A stretch of DNA of 64,000 bases from Ignavibacteria bacterium (GCA_015657505.1 JADLKE010000002.1:775393-839392); one strand, 5' to 3'; shown: positions 37,129 to 46,275, counted from the stretch's first letter. Notes: a model not told the origin generated them from the letters alone. Numbers and translations: made by a program.

Positions 37129-38355
37129 TTAATTTCTCGAAAATCCGCACAGGTATGAGCACATCACGTCCTGCGCGTTTCTGTACTGCTCCCAGTTCGC
37201 TCCCTTGAAACCGTTCATCGCTATGTAAAAAATCAGCGGCTCGCTGTCGCGCGTTATCGCGTAACCCGTCAGCGTGCTTACTCCGTTTATCGAACCCGTC
37301 TTCGCGTGAATGTTCTTCTCCGCCTCGGTTCCTATCATTCTCTTCTTAAGCGTACCGTCCACACCCGATACGGGAAGCGAATAATAGAACACGTTGAATA
37401 TCTTTTCCTGGTCGAAAAGATATTTTAATAACTGTATCATCACGTTCGACGTGACGTAGTTGTACCTCGTAAGTCCCGAACCCTCAAGTATCTCGTACTC
37501 GCCGCGCGGTATGCCGAGCGAACTCATCAGGTCCGTAACAGCGTCAGTGCCCTTTTCAAGCGTGCCCGGCGCGCCTTTGTACACCGCGCCGACAACCTTG
37601 AAAATCGTGATTGCCGAATGATTGTCGCTCGGCTTGTTCATGTTCGAGAGAACCTCGTCCATCGAATGAGTAACGCGCGCGATTTCCTTCGGAGAATCGG
37701 GCGTAACTCCCGAAACTATTATCCCGTCAAGTTTTACGTCCTTTAATTCAAGTTCGGACTGCAGGAAATTCGCCGCCTCGACAGCCGCGTCAAGCCTGCT
37801 CGCGTTCTTGTCGAAACTCAGCGCGTTCACGTACGGCCAGTACTGAAGCCTCGTATCGCCCGAATAGTAATCCGCGAGCCCGAAATGCTTGCTGTCAAGA
37901 TACGAATCGTCGTATACTATGTTGCCCGTTATCTCCCTCACGTTCTTCGAAAGAAACGCTTTGATTAGTTTCACGAGGTCCGTGCTCTTGAAATCAGGGT
38001 CGCCGAAACCCTTTAAATACAGGTTCCCGTTTATTACCCCGTCCGACAAATCCCTGTCGTCCGTGTACAGTATCGTCTTGAATTCGTAACCCGCGCCGAG
38101 ATACTCGAGCGCGATTGCGCTAGTTATAACCTTCGTTATTGAAGCGGGTATCATCTTTGCCGCGGGCCTGTACTCGTAAAGCAGGTCGTATTTTGTACCG
38201 CTCACTACCTGTACCGATACGTCGCAGTTCATCGTCTTTATCAGATTATCCATGCTCTCTTTAAGTTCCGCGATTCTGTCCTTTTCGCCCGCCGCGGCGA
38301 ACGAAGGAATTACGAAACACAACAACAATAATATTTCTTTCTTCAGTAATTTCAT
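37129..38355 (-). CDS. dacB: D-alanyl-D-alanine carboxypeptidase/endopeptidase (PBP4 type)
   Basis: A 408-residue class C penicillin-binding protein of the S13 family. Signal peptide (1-22), active-site 'SITK' (Ser72, Lys75), second motif 'SDN' in 'NKPSDNHSA', and third motif 'KTG' in 'HAKTGSINGVSTLTG'. A roughly 150-residue insert between motifs 1 and 2 is normal for DacB. Trims peptidoglycan in the periplasm. Start abuts the Nudix stop without a gap, so it belongs to the mazG-nudix-dacB-clpS-TPR-uvrB run. Confidence 0.93.
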   Translation of the reverse strand: MKLLKKEILLLLCFVIPSFAAAGEKDRIAELKESMDNLIKTMNCDVSVQVVSGTKYDLLYEYRPAAKMIPASITKVITSAIALEYLGAGYEFKTILYTDDRDLSDGVINGNLYLKGFGDPDFKSTDLVKLIKAFLSKNVREITGNIVYDDSYLDSKHFGLADYYSGDTRLQYWPYVNALSFDKNASRLDAAVEAANFLQSELELKDVKLDGIIVSGVTPDSPKEIARVTHSMDEVLSNMNKPSDNHSAITIFKVVGAVYKGAPGTLEKGTDAVTDLMSSLGIPRGEYEILEGSGLTRYNYVTSNVMIQLLKYLFDQEKIFNVFYYSLPVSGVDGTLKKRMIGTEAEKNIHAKTGSINGVSTLTGYAITRDSEPLIFYIAMNGFKGANWEQYRNAQDVMCSYLCGFSRN

Positions 38356-38787
38356 TTATGAATAATCTTCTATTATTTTAAACGCTTTTCTTAAAATTCT
38401 TCTTGATTCCTTGAATGTAAGCCGCTCAGCAGCCTTGTCGTATGTGCACCACCTGTAGTTGAGTATCTCCCTGCCGTCTATCTTCACTTTTACGGTTTCT
38501 GTTTCCGCTATGTAATAATCAACAATCTTGTGTATGGTTACGGTTTCTTTCCTGAACGAATAATCGTCGCGGAGAAGCACTTTTCTTCTCAGAAAATCTA
38601 TTTTCCTTATGCCCGTCTCTTCGCGCAGTTCCCTCACCGCAGTGTCTATCGGCTTCTCGCCCTTTTCAATGTGCCCCTTCGGGAATCCCCAGTGACCCTG
38701 ATGCTGCTTGATAAGCAGGAATTTTATTGAGCGCGGAAACCTGCTGTACACGATGATTCCGACCGAATGATTATGCTTTACCTTCAA
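38356..38787 (-). CDS. Nudix hydrolase
   Basis: A 143-residue Nudix protein with a complete box from Gly38 to Ile60: 'GHIEKGEKPIDTAVRELREE' then 'TGI', matching GX5EX7REUXEEXGU. The N-terminal 'VGIIVYS' and 'WGFPKGH' are typical of the Ap4A/ADP-ribose-type group that hydrolyses nucleoside diphosphates linked to another moiety. Overlaps the end of mazG by 17 bases, so two nucleotide-cleaning enzymes are translated together. Substrate not fixed by sequence. Confidence 0.9.
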   Translation of the reverse strand: MKVKHNHSVGIIVYSRFPRSIKFLLIKQHQGHWGFPKGHIEKGEKPIDTAVRELREETGIRKIDFLRRKVLLRDDYSFRKETVTIHKIVDYYIAETETVKVKIDGREILNYRWCTYDKAAERLTFKESRRILRKAFKIIEDYS

Positions 38788-39574
38788 TATTGTTTCCTTT
38801 GTTTTTTACGCTGTTCCAGACGGCGTCCATTTCCTCGAGCGTCATGCTCTCGGGCTCAATGTTCCGCGACTTCGCGTATTTCTCGATTTCCCTGAACCTG
38901 TAAGAAAATTTCTCAATCGTCCTTCTTAAGGCGTCCTCGGGATTTATTTTCATGAACCTCGCGTAATTCACAATTGAAAAAAGCACGTCGCCGAACTCGT
39001 CCTCGAGTTTCTCCTGAGTCTCGTTCTTTTCCATGTTCTCCCTTAACTCGCCGACCTCTTCGAGTATCTTTTCGTACACGGGCTTGTGGTCCTTCCAGTC
39101 GAAACCCACCTTCGCCGCCTTTTCCTGTATTCTGTAAGCGCGGAATAAAGCGGGCAGTTCCGCAGGAACACCGTCCAGCACGGATTCCCGGCCTTCCTTC
39201 TTCTTCAGTCTTTCCCAGTTTGTCTTGACTTCCTCGCTCCCGCTTACCTTAACGTCTCCGAATATGTGCGGATGCCTCTGTATCAACTTCTTTGTTTCGT
39301 GCTCAAGCACTTCAGTCAGGTCGAATATCCCCGCCTCTTCTCCCATTACTCCGTGTATTACCACCTGCAGCATCAGGTCGCCGAGTTCCTTCCTCAATTC
39401 CGTCATGTCGTTGTTGTCAATCGCTTCGAGCACTTCGTACGATTCTTCAAGCAGGCATCTCCTTAAACTCGAATGCGTCTGCTCCCTGTCCCACGGGCAC
39501 TCCTTCCTCAATTTCCTGACAATATTAACAAACTCAAGAAATTCTTCGCTTAGTTTTCTTTCTTTCTCCGTCAA
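38771..39574 (-). CDS. mazG: Nucleoside triphosphate pyrophosphohydrolase MazG
   Basis: A 267-residue MazG with two tandem domains. The first has 'CPWDREQTHSSLRRCLLEES', 'ELRKELGDLMLQVVIH' (E-x-x-E-x12-E-x-x-D pattern) and 'QRHPHIFGD'; the second repeats the pattern with 'EEVGELRENME' and 'EDEFGDVLFSIVNYARF'. Cleaves non-canonical and ordinary NTPs to NMP and pyrophosphate. First gene of the run reading down to uvrB and the secreted protein at 31708. Confidence 0.95.
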   Translation of the reverse strand: MTEKERKLSEEFLEFVNIVRKLRKECPWDREQTHSSLRRCLLEESYEVLEAIDNNDMTELRKELGDLMLQVVIHGVMGEEAGIFDLTEVLEHETKKLIQRHPHIFGDVKVSGSEEVKTNWERLKKKEGRESVLDGVPAELPALFRAYRIQEKAAKVGFDWKDHKPVYEKILEEVGELRENMEKNETQEKLEDEFGDVLFSIVNYARFMKINPEDALRRTIEKFSYRFREIEKYAKSRNIEPESMTLEEMDAVWNSVKNKGNNIEGKA

Positions 39575-39662
39575 TATATTTTCAGCATTTAATCATTTGT
39601 ATATTGTATTCATATTACTAAATTACTATAAGTTATTCAATTTAAAAACGTTTCAAATCCTT

Positions 39663-40223
39663 ATGATTAGAGCATTCCTGTCGCTTAATCTTGACGCCGG
39701 AGCAAAAAGCCGGCTTAAGACACTTCAGAATGAAGTCAAAGAAATTATGGGACCCGAATCATCGCGCTGTATCAAATGGGAGAACATACATAATTCACAC
39801 ATAACTTTATTCTTTCTCGGCGACACCGAAGAAAAAACTTCTGACAGCATTCGCGCGGAACTCCGTGAAAAAATAACGGGCGCGTCGGGAGAAATTTCTC
39901 TCGAATATTCGGGAGTGTCCGCCTTCCCCGGCGCGAAAAATCCCCGCGTGATTATCGCCGCTCTCAAAAGCCGCGATAATAAAATCTATGAACTTAATAA
40001 AAAAACCGCGGACATACTCGATGCCTACGGTTTCAAACAGGATAAAAATTTCAATCCGCACCTCACGCTCGGAAGAGTCAGACGCGAATCTCGCGTTTAC
40101 CTTCCCGATTTCAGCGGTATTGACTTCAATTTATTATTGAATTTTAAGGAACTAATATTCAATAAAAGTGTTTTATCATCAAAAGGGGCCGAACATTATA
40201 TTATCGAAAAGTTTAAGTTGTAA
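39663..40223 (+). CDS. thpR: RNA 2',3'-cyclic phosphodiesterase
   Basis: 186 residues from the ATG at 39663. Two HxTx motifs, 'HITL' (His46) and 'HLTL' (His133), define the 2H phosphoesterase fold; opening 'RAFLSLNL' is the family's usual start. It opens 2',3'-cyclic phosphates on RNA ends. The frame is open for about 440 bases upstream but that part is antisense to mazG and carries no family similarity. The 88-base gap to mazG holds the divergent promoters. Confidence 0.9.
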   Translation: MIRAFLSLNLDAGAKSRLKTLQNEVKEIMGPESSRCIKWENIHNSHITLFFLGDTEEKTSDSIRAELREKITGASGEISLEYSGVSAFPGAKNPRVIIAALKSRDNKIYELNKKTADILDAYGFKQDKNFNPHLTLGRVRRESRVYLPDFSGIDFNLLLNFKELIFNKSVLSSKGAEHYIIEKFKL

Positions 40224-40241
40224 TTTTGGGGCATAAAAAAA

Positions 40242-40273
40242 GACAGATGCTTCAAGGAGGAAAAGCATCTGTC
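40242..40273 (-). terminator. Terminator of the aminotransferase gene (minus strand)
   Basis: A perfect 11-bp stem, GACAGATGCTT with AAGCATCTGTC, around a 10-base loop. Read on the minus strand it is followed by a run of seven T (40235-40241), the form expected for a Rho-independent terminator of the gene ending at 40351. On the plus strand the loop contains AAGGAGG. Confidence 0.75.
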
Positions 40274-40295
40274 AATAAGGAGGAGAACAATAAAA

Positions 40296-40331
40296 ATGAA
40301 AAACAACAATTGTAACTTAAAGATTTTTTAG
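40296..40331 (+). other. Eleven-codon open frame behind a strong Shine-Dalgarno
   Basis: AAGGAGGAG at 40277-40285 is followed ten bases later by an ATG and 11 codons (MKNNNCNLKIF) ending at TAG. The signal is stronger than in front of most real genes here. It lies between the thpR stop and the end of the aminotransferase gene, so it may be chance or a degenerate gene start. No function claimed. Confidence 0.2.
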
Positions 40332-40350
40332 TCTTTTTTCCATACCAAAA

Positions 40351-41781
40351 TTATTCCACAACTACTTTTTTTGAGTACTCCCTGTGGAATGTTTTCATCC
40401 GCTCTACGAGCGATAAAATGTCCTCTCTCGGCGGCAGTATGGTCGTCCTGAAATGCATCGTGTTCGGCATCTGCCCGAATCCCGAGCCGGGTACAACGCA
40501 TATTCCCGTTTCTTCGAGAAGCGCCATGCAATAATCAAAATCTCTCTTCGCGTCGTACGCGTACAGTTCGTCAACCGTCATCTTGCTTACGTCAACTCCT
40601 TTTTTATGCGGAAGTTCGAACTTTACGAATGCGTACATCGCTCCGTGCGGAACCTCGCACTCCATCCCGTCAATCGCGTTAAGCCCTTCGCCGAGAACTC
40701 TTGACTTGTACTTGAGGTCGTTAAGAATTCCGTCGCGCTCTTTTTTGTAAAGTTCGTAACTATCATCGCCGGATTTCGGAGGCGCGACCATCAGATATGT
40801 AACTATCTGCCCGTCAACGTTCGAGCAAAGACCGACCGACTGAAGTTTTACCAACTGCTCGTAAACGTCGTCCGCCATGTTTCTTACTTCGAAATATCCG
40901 CCCCTGTGCCCGCATTCGCCGAGGAATCCCTTCGACACCGAATGAAAACTGAACAGCGTAACTTCCTTCTCGCCCATGTCGTGCATCGCCTTCGCGAACG
41001 AAACGAATTTTATCCCTTCGAGATATACGTTTTCCTGATACACTTCGTCCGCGAGAAGAACGAGATTGTATTTTTTCGCAAACCTGATTATCATTTCAAT
41101 GTTGTCTTTCGAAAGCACCGCGCCCGTCGGGTTTCCGGGATTTATAACGGCTATCGCCACGGGATTAATTCCCTTCGCCTTCGCTTCCCTGATGCTGTCC
41201 TCGAGTATCTTTTCGTTCAACTGCCACGAATTGCTTTCGTCGAGAAAATATCCGACTTGCTTCGCGCCGTAAAGGGTGAGCGTTGCGCTGTATAGCGGAT
41301 ACTGCGGTATCGGAATCATCACGCCGTCGTTGCCGCCTTTAAGAATCATCGTGAGCGCAGCCTGAACGCCCTTGCTCGCCCCGTCCGTAAGGACTATCCT
41401 GCTCTTGTCCGCGGGTATGCCGTCCCTCTTCGTAATGAATTCCGCGACAGCGTCTCTTATGAACGCTATGCCTGAACTAACCGTGTATGCGCCCGTTCCC
41501 GTCGGATTCTTTTCCATTATCATTTTCGCTCTCGCAATCACGTCGGCGGGATAAATCTTCTTTGCGTCAGGATTATTTATAAGTTCGGGATATTCGAGAA
41601 CCGAAAGTACCTGCCTTATGAATGTTACAGGCTTCTGCTTCAATGCCTGCGGATTTCCTATGTTGCAGTATATTATTTTCCTGCCCTGCTCTTCAAGTTC
41701 CTGCGCTCTGGCTACAATCTTGCCCCTTACGGCGTACTGCGCCTGAATGAGATTAGGGTTCACGTCTTTAATGGTCATCAT
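40351..41781 (-). CDS. Alanine aminotransferase (AlaAT-like, class I PLP enzyme)
   Basis: A 476-residue aminotransferase of the alanine/glutamate:glyoxylate branch better known from eukaryotes. The N-terminal 'VNPNLIQAQYAVRGKIVARA' and 'YCNIGNPQALKQKPVTFIRQV' are diagnostic; 'NPGNPTGAVLS' and 'DEVYQENVY' contact substrate and PLP; the PLP lysine sits in 'HSVSKGFLGECGHRGGY'; 'PGSGFGQ' is near the end. It interconverts alanine plus 2-oxoglutarate with pyruvate plus glutamate. Single gene with its own terminator. Confidence 0.9.
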   Translation of the reverse strand: MMTIKDVNPNLIQAQYAVRGKIVARAQELEEQGRKIIYCNIGNPQALKQKPVTFIRQVLSVLEYPELINNPDAKKIYPADVIARAKMIMEKNPTGTGAYTVSSGIAFIRDAVAEFITKRDGIPADKSRIVLTDGASKGVQAALTMILKGGNDGVMIPIPQYPLYSATLTLYGAKQVGYFLDESNSWQLNEKILEDSIREAKAKGINPVAIAVINPGNPTGAVLSKDNIEMIIRFAKKYNLVLLADEVYQENVYLEGIKFVSFAKAMHDMGEKEVTLFSFHSVSKGFLGECGHRGGYFEVRNMADDVYEQLVKLQSVGLCSNVDGQIVTYLMVAPPKSGDDSYELYKKERDGILNDLKYKSRVLGEGLNAIDGMECEVPHGAMYAFVKFELPHKKGVDVSKMTVDELYAYDAKRDFDYCMALLEETGICVVPGSGFGQMPNTMHFRTTILPPREDILSLVERMKTFHREYSKKVVVE

Positions 41782-41964
41782 AAATTTGAGGTTTTGTGTA
41801 ATGTAAAAATAACCTTTACAGGTCTGTTTTTAAAGTATAAACGGACGGGTGTTATCGGGCAAATCGCCATCCCTGAATTCAAATCTTAATTGTGTAATAT
41901 TCGAAGGACGCGGAATCTAAAATCATTTATGAAAAAATATTAAATTCCTTATGGAAAATAAGAA

Positions 41965-41990
41965 GCAGGAATGCCCTCGGGCATCCCTGC
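41965..41990 (-). repeat. Hairpin behind the T9SS propeller gene (REP-like or terminator)
   Basis: GCAGGAATGCCC-TC-GGGCATCCCTGC forms a 12-bp stem with one wobble pair, about 37 bases past the stop of the gene ending at 42027. On the minus strand a broken T run (TTCTTATTTT) follows, so it may end that transcript. Confidence 0.5.
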
Positions 41991-42026
41991 TGACTAATAA
42001 ATTACTTACAATAACTTTGTATATCG

Positions 42027-44183
42027 CTACTTTATCAAAACCATCTTCTTCGTCTGTACAAAATCGCCCGCTGTTATCCTGTAGAAATAAATTCCCGACG
42101 ACAGACGCGAAGCGTTGAACTGAATCGTATAATATCCCGCCCGCTTCATTTCATTCACGAGCGTTTCAACTTCACGTCCTGTGATGTCATAAACAATTAA
42201 AGACACCGAGCTTTCTTTGGATATGGAATACTCAATCGTCGTGGAAGGATTGAACGGATTCGGATAATTCTGAAACAACTCATAACCTTCCGGCACTACT
42301 AATGAATTATTGTTCACGAACACTGAGCCGCCGTTCGTGGTTTTCAAAACTGTACCGTACACTCCGAAAGCCCATCCTGTATTATTATTCACAAAAAACA
42401 TAGATGATGTATGCTGACTGCCTGTAAACGTCTTCTTCCATCTTAAACCCCCATCTGTTGAAAGAAACATTAAGCCGTAGTCAATCGTGGCTAATCCTTT
42501 CGAACTATCAAGAAACGTTATGCTTGTTACACTCCCTGAAATTATTGTATCAGCAGGAATATTCCAATTCTGGCCGCCATTCGTCGTTTTTATAATAAAA
42601 CCCGTACCCGTTCTATCTCCCCCTGCCCAACCTGTATTTTCGTTTAAGAAAGTCAAATGGTTGACTTTAAAATACGTGGTTGTATTTAATTGGTTCCAGT
42701 TTACACCTCCGTTTGTTGTTTTTAGAATCCGTGTTTGATACTCTCCCCAACCTCCTCCTGCAAATCCGGTTTGTGAATTGAAAAAACACAGAGTATTAAT
42801 TTCAAAATTGTATCCGTTGAATTGTGAAAACCAATTTAATCCTCCGTCTGTTGATTTATAAATATTGGTATTTAATGAAAATTCATTATATCCCGTTAAC
42901 CACCCGTTTAGAGAATCTGCAAACGATATTTTTGTATATCTCATTGCTGCCGGAGGAACGATTGATTGCCAGGTGCTTCCGCCGTCTGTGGTTTTCTTTA
43001 TCGTTGAATTTATTCCCGCGACCCAACCCGTGTTTTGATTTATAAAGAAAACGGAATTAATTTTGTTGTAGTCGAAATTAGGGTTTTCAGCCCAAGTTTG
43101 TCCACCATCCGTTGTTTTCAGTAATACGCCTCTGTAGTTTGAAAATCCATCACCGCCTCCCGCAATCCAGCCTGTATTTTCATTAATGAAAAATCCCGTA
43201 CTTAATGTTGATGTTATACCAAAACTGACAGAAAACCAGTTTCCCCCGTCGGTTGTTTTTATAATTCCGATACCGCTTGAAAATAAATGTAACGAATCAA
43301 TAAGAAAAATATTTTTTATTCCTCTTGCAGTGAAAGTCGAATCCCACGTATTTCCGCCGTTTGTCGTCTTTCTTATTACTCCGCCGTTTCCTAATGCATA
43401 TCCTATCCAGCCCGTATTTTGATTCGCAAACGAGCAAAACTCAAAACTGTACGTGCTTGTAAATGTTGTATTACGGCTCCAGTTATTTCCGCCGTTTGTC
43501 GTTTTAAGAAAAGTTCCGTGATTGCCGCAAGCGTAACCAATCAAACTGTCGACAAAAGATACCTGAGACAACACTTCCGGAATTCCGGAGTCCTGTCTAA
43601 GCCAGTTTTCACCGCCGTTTGTTGTTTTATAGAATTTGCCCGAATCGCAGCACACCCAGCCATAGGAACTGCCATAAAAATCAAATGAATTGAATTGCCT
43701 ATATACATTGTAAAGACTATAGTTCCAGTTTGTTCCTCCATTAGTTGTTTTCAGTATAACATTATCCGTAAGCGCATATCCTGTCTGTGAATTTAAGAAA
43801 TATATATCATTGACTAAACCCCATACATCGGCAATCGTTTGTGTCGTCCAGTAAGTTCCTCCGTTTGTAGTTTTGTAAACGCACTTCCATCCGCCCAGCC
43901 ATCCGGTATTTTCATTTATAAAGAAAAGTGAAGGGGTGTATCTGTCCTTACTTGCGGAGATTGACCAGTTTAAACCCGCATTGGTTGTCTTCATTAATTG
44001 ATAACTTGTTACCACCCACCCTGTACTCTTATTAATAAAACACATATCCTCTATGTAATCCCCCTGCGGATACGGATGCTGCCAGAACCAGCCGGACTGG
44101 GAATGCAATTCGGAAGTAAAAATTAAAACAATAATTAAAATCGGTAAGAATATTTTAGATATAAATCTGATCGTAATCTTCAT
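42027..44183 (-). CDS. Large secreted Ycf48-type propeller protein with T9SS sorting domain
   Basis: A 718-residue protein: signal peptide (about 1-30), some 13-14 repeats of the kind 'KTTNGGxxW ... FxNxxTGW' every 45-50 residues (BNR/Ycf48-like blades, enough for two propellers), and a type A sorting domain from about 635 with 'LFQNYPNPFNPST' and a final 'TKKMVLIK'. Surface-exposed or secreted; ligand unknown. Blades are AT-rich and repetitive at DNA level, while the tail is GC-richer and nearly identical in protein sequence to that of the gene at 12222-13439. Confidence 0.86.
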   Translation of the reverse strand: MKITIRFISKIFLPILIIVLIFTSELHSQSGWFWQHPYPQGDYIEDMCFINKSTGWVVTSYQLMKTTNAGLNWSISASKDRYTPSLFFINENTGWLGGWKCVYKTTNGGTYWTTQTIADVWGLVNDIYFLNSQTGYALTDNVILKTTNGGTNWNYSLYNVYRQFNSFDFYGSSYGWVCCDSGKFYKTTNGGENWLRQDSGIPEVLSQVSFVDSLIGYACGNHGTFLKTTNGGNNWSRNTTFTSTYSFEFCSFANQNTGWIGYALGNGGVIRKTTNGGNTWDSTFTARGIKNIFLIDSLHLFSSGIGIIKTTDGGNWFSVSFGITSTLSTGFFINENTGWIAGGGDGFSNYRGVLLKTTDGGQTWAENPNFDYNKINSVFFINQNTGWVAGINSTIKKTTDGGSTWQSIVPPAAMRYTKISFADSLNGWLTGYNEFSLNTNIYKSTDGGLNWFSQFNGYNFEINTLCFFNSQTGFAGGGWGEYQTRILKTTNGGVNWNQLNTTTYFKVNHLTFLNENTGWAGGDRTGTGFIIKTTNGGQNWNIPADTIISGSVTSITFLDSSKGLATIDYGLMFLSTDGGLRWKKTFTGSQHTSSMFFVNNNTGWAFGVYGTVLKTTNGGSVFVNNNSLVVPEGYELFQNYPNPFNPSTTIEYSISKESSVSLIVYDITGREVETLVNEMKRAGYYTIQFNASRLSSGIYFYRITAGDFVQTKKMVLIK

Positions 44184-44297
44184 TATCCTTATTTTCTTAA
44201 TATAACATATATCACGATTTCTTATTTTTCAAGTTAATTTATTACAAATATTACACGGAAATAGTTAATCACAGAATTGATTTTTCCTCATATTCCG

Positions 44298-44309
44298 GAC
44301 GCCCGTCCT
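44298..44309. repeat. Short GGACG/CGTCC hairpin
   Basis: GGACG-CC-CGTCC is a small inverted repeat in the divergent gap between the T9SS gene and osmC. Related words occur in the hairpins at 20990 and 54204, but the stem is short and could be chance. Confidence 0.25.
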
Positions 44310-44359
44310 GCGGTTTAATTGAAACTTATTTTATTTATATTTTTGAAAAAATTTTTTAT

Positions 44360-44773
44360 ATGAAGCACACTATAACCGCGAAACACTCGGGAGGTATGGC
44401 GTTCGACATGGACGTTCTCGGATTCAATTTTAAAGTTGACGCGCACGGCGATGTCGGGGGCAAGAACCTCGGACCGCCGCCTAAACCCCTTATGCTCGCG
44501 GCTCTTGCAGGATGCACGGGTATGGATGTGGTCTCTATGCTTAAGAAAATGAAAGTCGAATACGACAGTTTCACAGTCACCGTGGAAGGAAACCTCACTG
44601 CAGAACACCCGAAACATTACGATAAGATGTTAATCGTGTATGCTCTGAAAGGAAAAGAGATTCCACGCGAAAAGGTTGAACACGCCGTAAAACTCTCTAT
44701 GGAAAAATACTGCGGCGTCTCCGCAGTTTACAGAAAAGCGCTCGAACTGGATTACAGAATCGATATCTCCTGA
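44360..44773 (+). CDS. OsmC/Ohr-family peroxiredoxin-like protein
   Basis: A 137-residue OsmC-fold protein with the two redox cysteines in place: Cys52 in 'ALAGCTGMDV' and Cys118 in 'MEKYCGVSAV'. 'GGKNLGPPPKPLMLAAL' before Cys52 belongs to the YhfA-like subgroup more than to Ohr. Likely reduces organic peroxides or binds small thiol-reactive compounds in the cytoplasm. Converges on the symporter gene with only a two-base gap. Confidence 0.87.
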   Translation: MKHTITAKHSGGMAFDMDVLGFNFKVDAHGDVGGKNLGPPPKPLMLAALAGCTGMDVVSMLKKMKVEYDSFTVTVEGNLTAEHPKHYDKMLIVYALKGKEIPREKVEHAVKLSMEKYCGVSAVYRKALELDYRIDIS

Positions 44774-44775
44774 CG

Positions 44776-46275
44776 CTATTCGGGTTTGATTTCCCCGAGT
44801 TCATTTTCGGATTTCGCTATGACGACGCAGGCAAGCGAATCGGCAAGAACGTTCGGAACGGTCCTGCACATATCCAGCAGGCGGTCAACCCCGATTATAA
44901 GCGCGATTCCCTCTTCGGGTACGCCGACTGACTTCAACACTATAATAAGCATAATCAGTCCGACGCTCGGAACAGGCGCCGTCCCAACGGCAGCGAGAGC
45001 CGCCGTCAATACTATCGTCAACTGCTGCGACAGGTTCAAATCGAATCCGTAAACCTGCGCTATGAACATCGCCGCCACCGCCTGATAAAGCGCCGTGCCG
45101 TCCATGTTTATAGTCGTGCCGAGCGGAAGAACGAAACTCGCTATCCTGTTCGGTACGCCGAGTTTCTTCTCGCAAATGTCCATCGTAATCGGAAGAGTCG
45201 CCGCCGATGAACTCGTCGTGAACGCCACCGCCATAACCTGCCTCTGCGTTTTCAGAAAATCCCTTATGCGAATCTTAGTAAATATTTTGAGAAGCGCGGG
45301 ATATTCTATGAATGTTATTATCGATAGTCCGAGAACCACCGTCAGTGAATACAACAGAAGGGTCTGAAGTATGCTGAACCCGAACTCCGCCACGGTCGCC
45401 GAAATGAGCGCGAATACGGCGATTGGCGCGGCGTACATTATTTTCTCGACCAGATTAATCATCGCGGCGCTCACGCCTTCGAAAAAATTAATCACGGGTC
45501 CCGATTTGTCCTTCCCTATCTGAGCCAGAAATATTCCGAAAAGAATTGAGAAGAATACTATCTGAAGAAAATCGCCCTCTGCTATTGCCTTGAACGGATT
45601 CTTCGGCACTATGTTTACAAGAAAATCCGTAATGTTCAATGACGTTGTCTGCTGTATCTTCGAACTCGCCTCGTCCTGATACGTTTCGAGCAGCGCGTTC
45701 TTCGTCTCAGAAGGCATGTAATCGCCCGGACGAATAAGATTCGCCGCGACAAGCCCGATTGTTATCGCGACAACCGCGGTAATCGCGTAAAACCCGATTG
45801 TCTTCCCGCCGATTTTCGCAACGTGTTTCAGGTCCGAAAGAGACGCCGCGCCCACTATGAGCGATGCAAGAACAAGCGGAACGGCAATCATGTTAAGAAG
45901 ACGTATGAATATGTCGCCGACTGGCTTGATGACAGTGCCCGCGGACTTCGGCTTGCGTATCTCCGAAACGCCCTTATGCTCCGACGCGCTGCCGTCGGGA
46001 TAAGATACTTTCAATACGGTTTCACGCCCGTATTTTCCCGCGATGATTTTTTTGAAATACTTTATTATCTGCAGTTGAGACTTTGAATCGAATGAGGAAA
46101 TGAGAGAATCCTGCCTGATGAACCTTACCTCGCTCCAGCCGGATACGGATGTTTCACCCGTTGAAGAAACCACGACTATTTCGGAATTGCTTACGTTGAA
46201 CAACGCTCCGAAAATCACGCCGAGAACAAGTCCGATTATTATTTTTGTGTGTAACTGGAGTTTGATTTTCTTCAT
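44776..46275 (-). CDS. Dicarboxylate/amino acid:cation symporter with extra extracytoplasmic insert
   Basis: A 499-residue DAACS (GltP/DctA) transporter. The hallmark serine-rich 'TTSSSAATLPITMD', the 'NMDGTALYQAVAAMF' helix and the C-terminal 'VDRLLDMCRTVPNV' substrate/cation site are all intact, so it should import glutamate, aspartate or C4-dicarboxylates with Na+ or H+. Odd feature: between the first helix (10-26) and 'PVGDIFIRLLNMIAVPLV' (119 on) there is an insert of about 80 polar residues, where most members have only a short loop. Usual length is near 420. Confidence 0.92.
   Translation of the reverse strand: MKKIKLQLHTKIIIGLVLGVIFGALFNVSNSEIVVVSSTGETSVSGWSEVRFIRQDSLISSFDSKSQLQIIKYFKKIIAGKYGRETVLKVSYPDGSASEHKGVSEIRKPKSAGTVIKPVGDIFIRLLNMIAVPLVLASLIVGAASLSDLKHVAKIGGKTIGFYAITAVVAITIGLVAANLIRPGDYMPSETKNALLETYQDEASSKIQQTTSLNITDFLVNIVPKNPFKAIAEGDFLQIVFFSILFGIFLAQIGKDKSGPVINFFEGVSAAMINLVEKIMYAAPIAVFALISATVAEFGFSILQTLLLYSLTVVLGLSIITFIEYPALLKIFTKIRIRDFLKTQRQVMAVAFTTSSSAATLPITMDICEKKLGVPNRIASFVLPLGTTINMDGTALYQAVAAMFIAQVYGFDLNLSQQLTIVLTAALAAVGTAPVPSVGLIMLIIVLKSVGVPEEGIALIIGVDRLLDMCRTVPNVLADSLACVVIAKSENELGEIKPE

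Noticed and set aside
39225-39662. Long in-frame 5' extension of thpR
   Set aside because: It lies antisense to mazG, has low-complexity Ser/Leu content and no similarity to the 2H phosphoesterase family. The family start motif begins at the ATG at 39663.
44319-44345. Bacteroidetes-type -33/-7 promoter (TTG ... TATTTTTG) for osmC
   Set aside because: The boxes are present 16 bp apart but would put transcription start about 10 bases before the ATG, and in such AT-rich DNA the match is weak.
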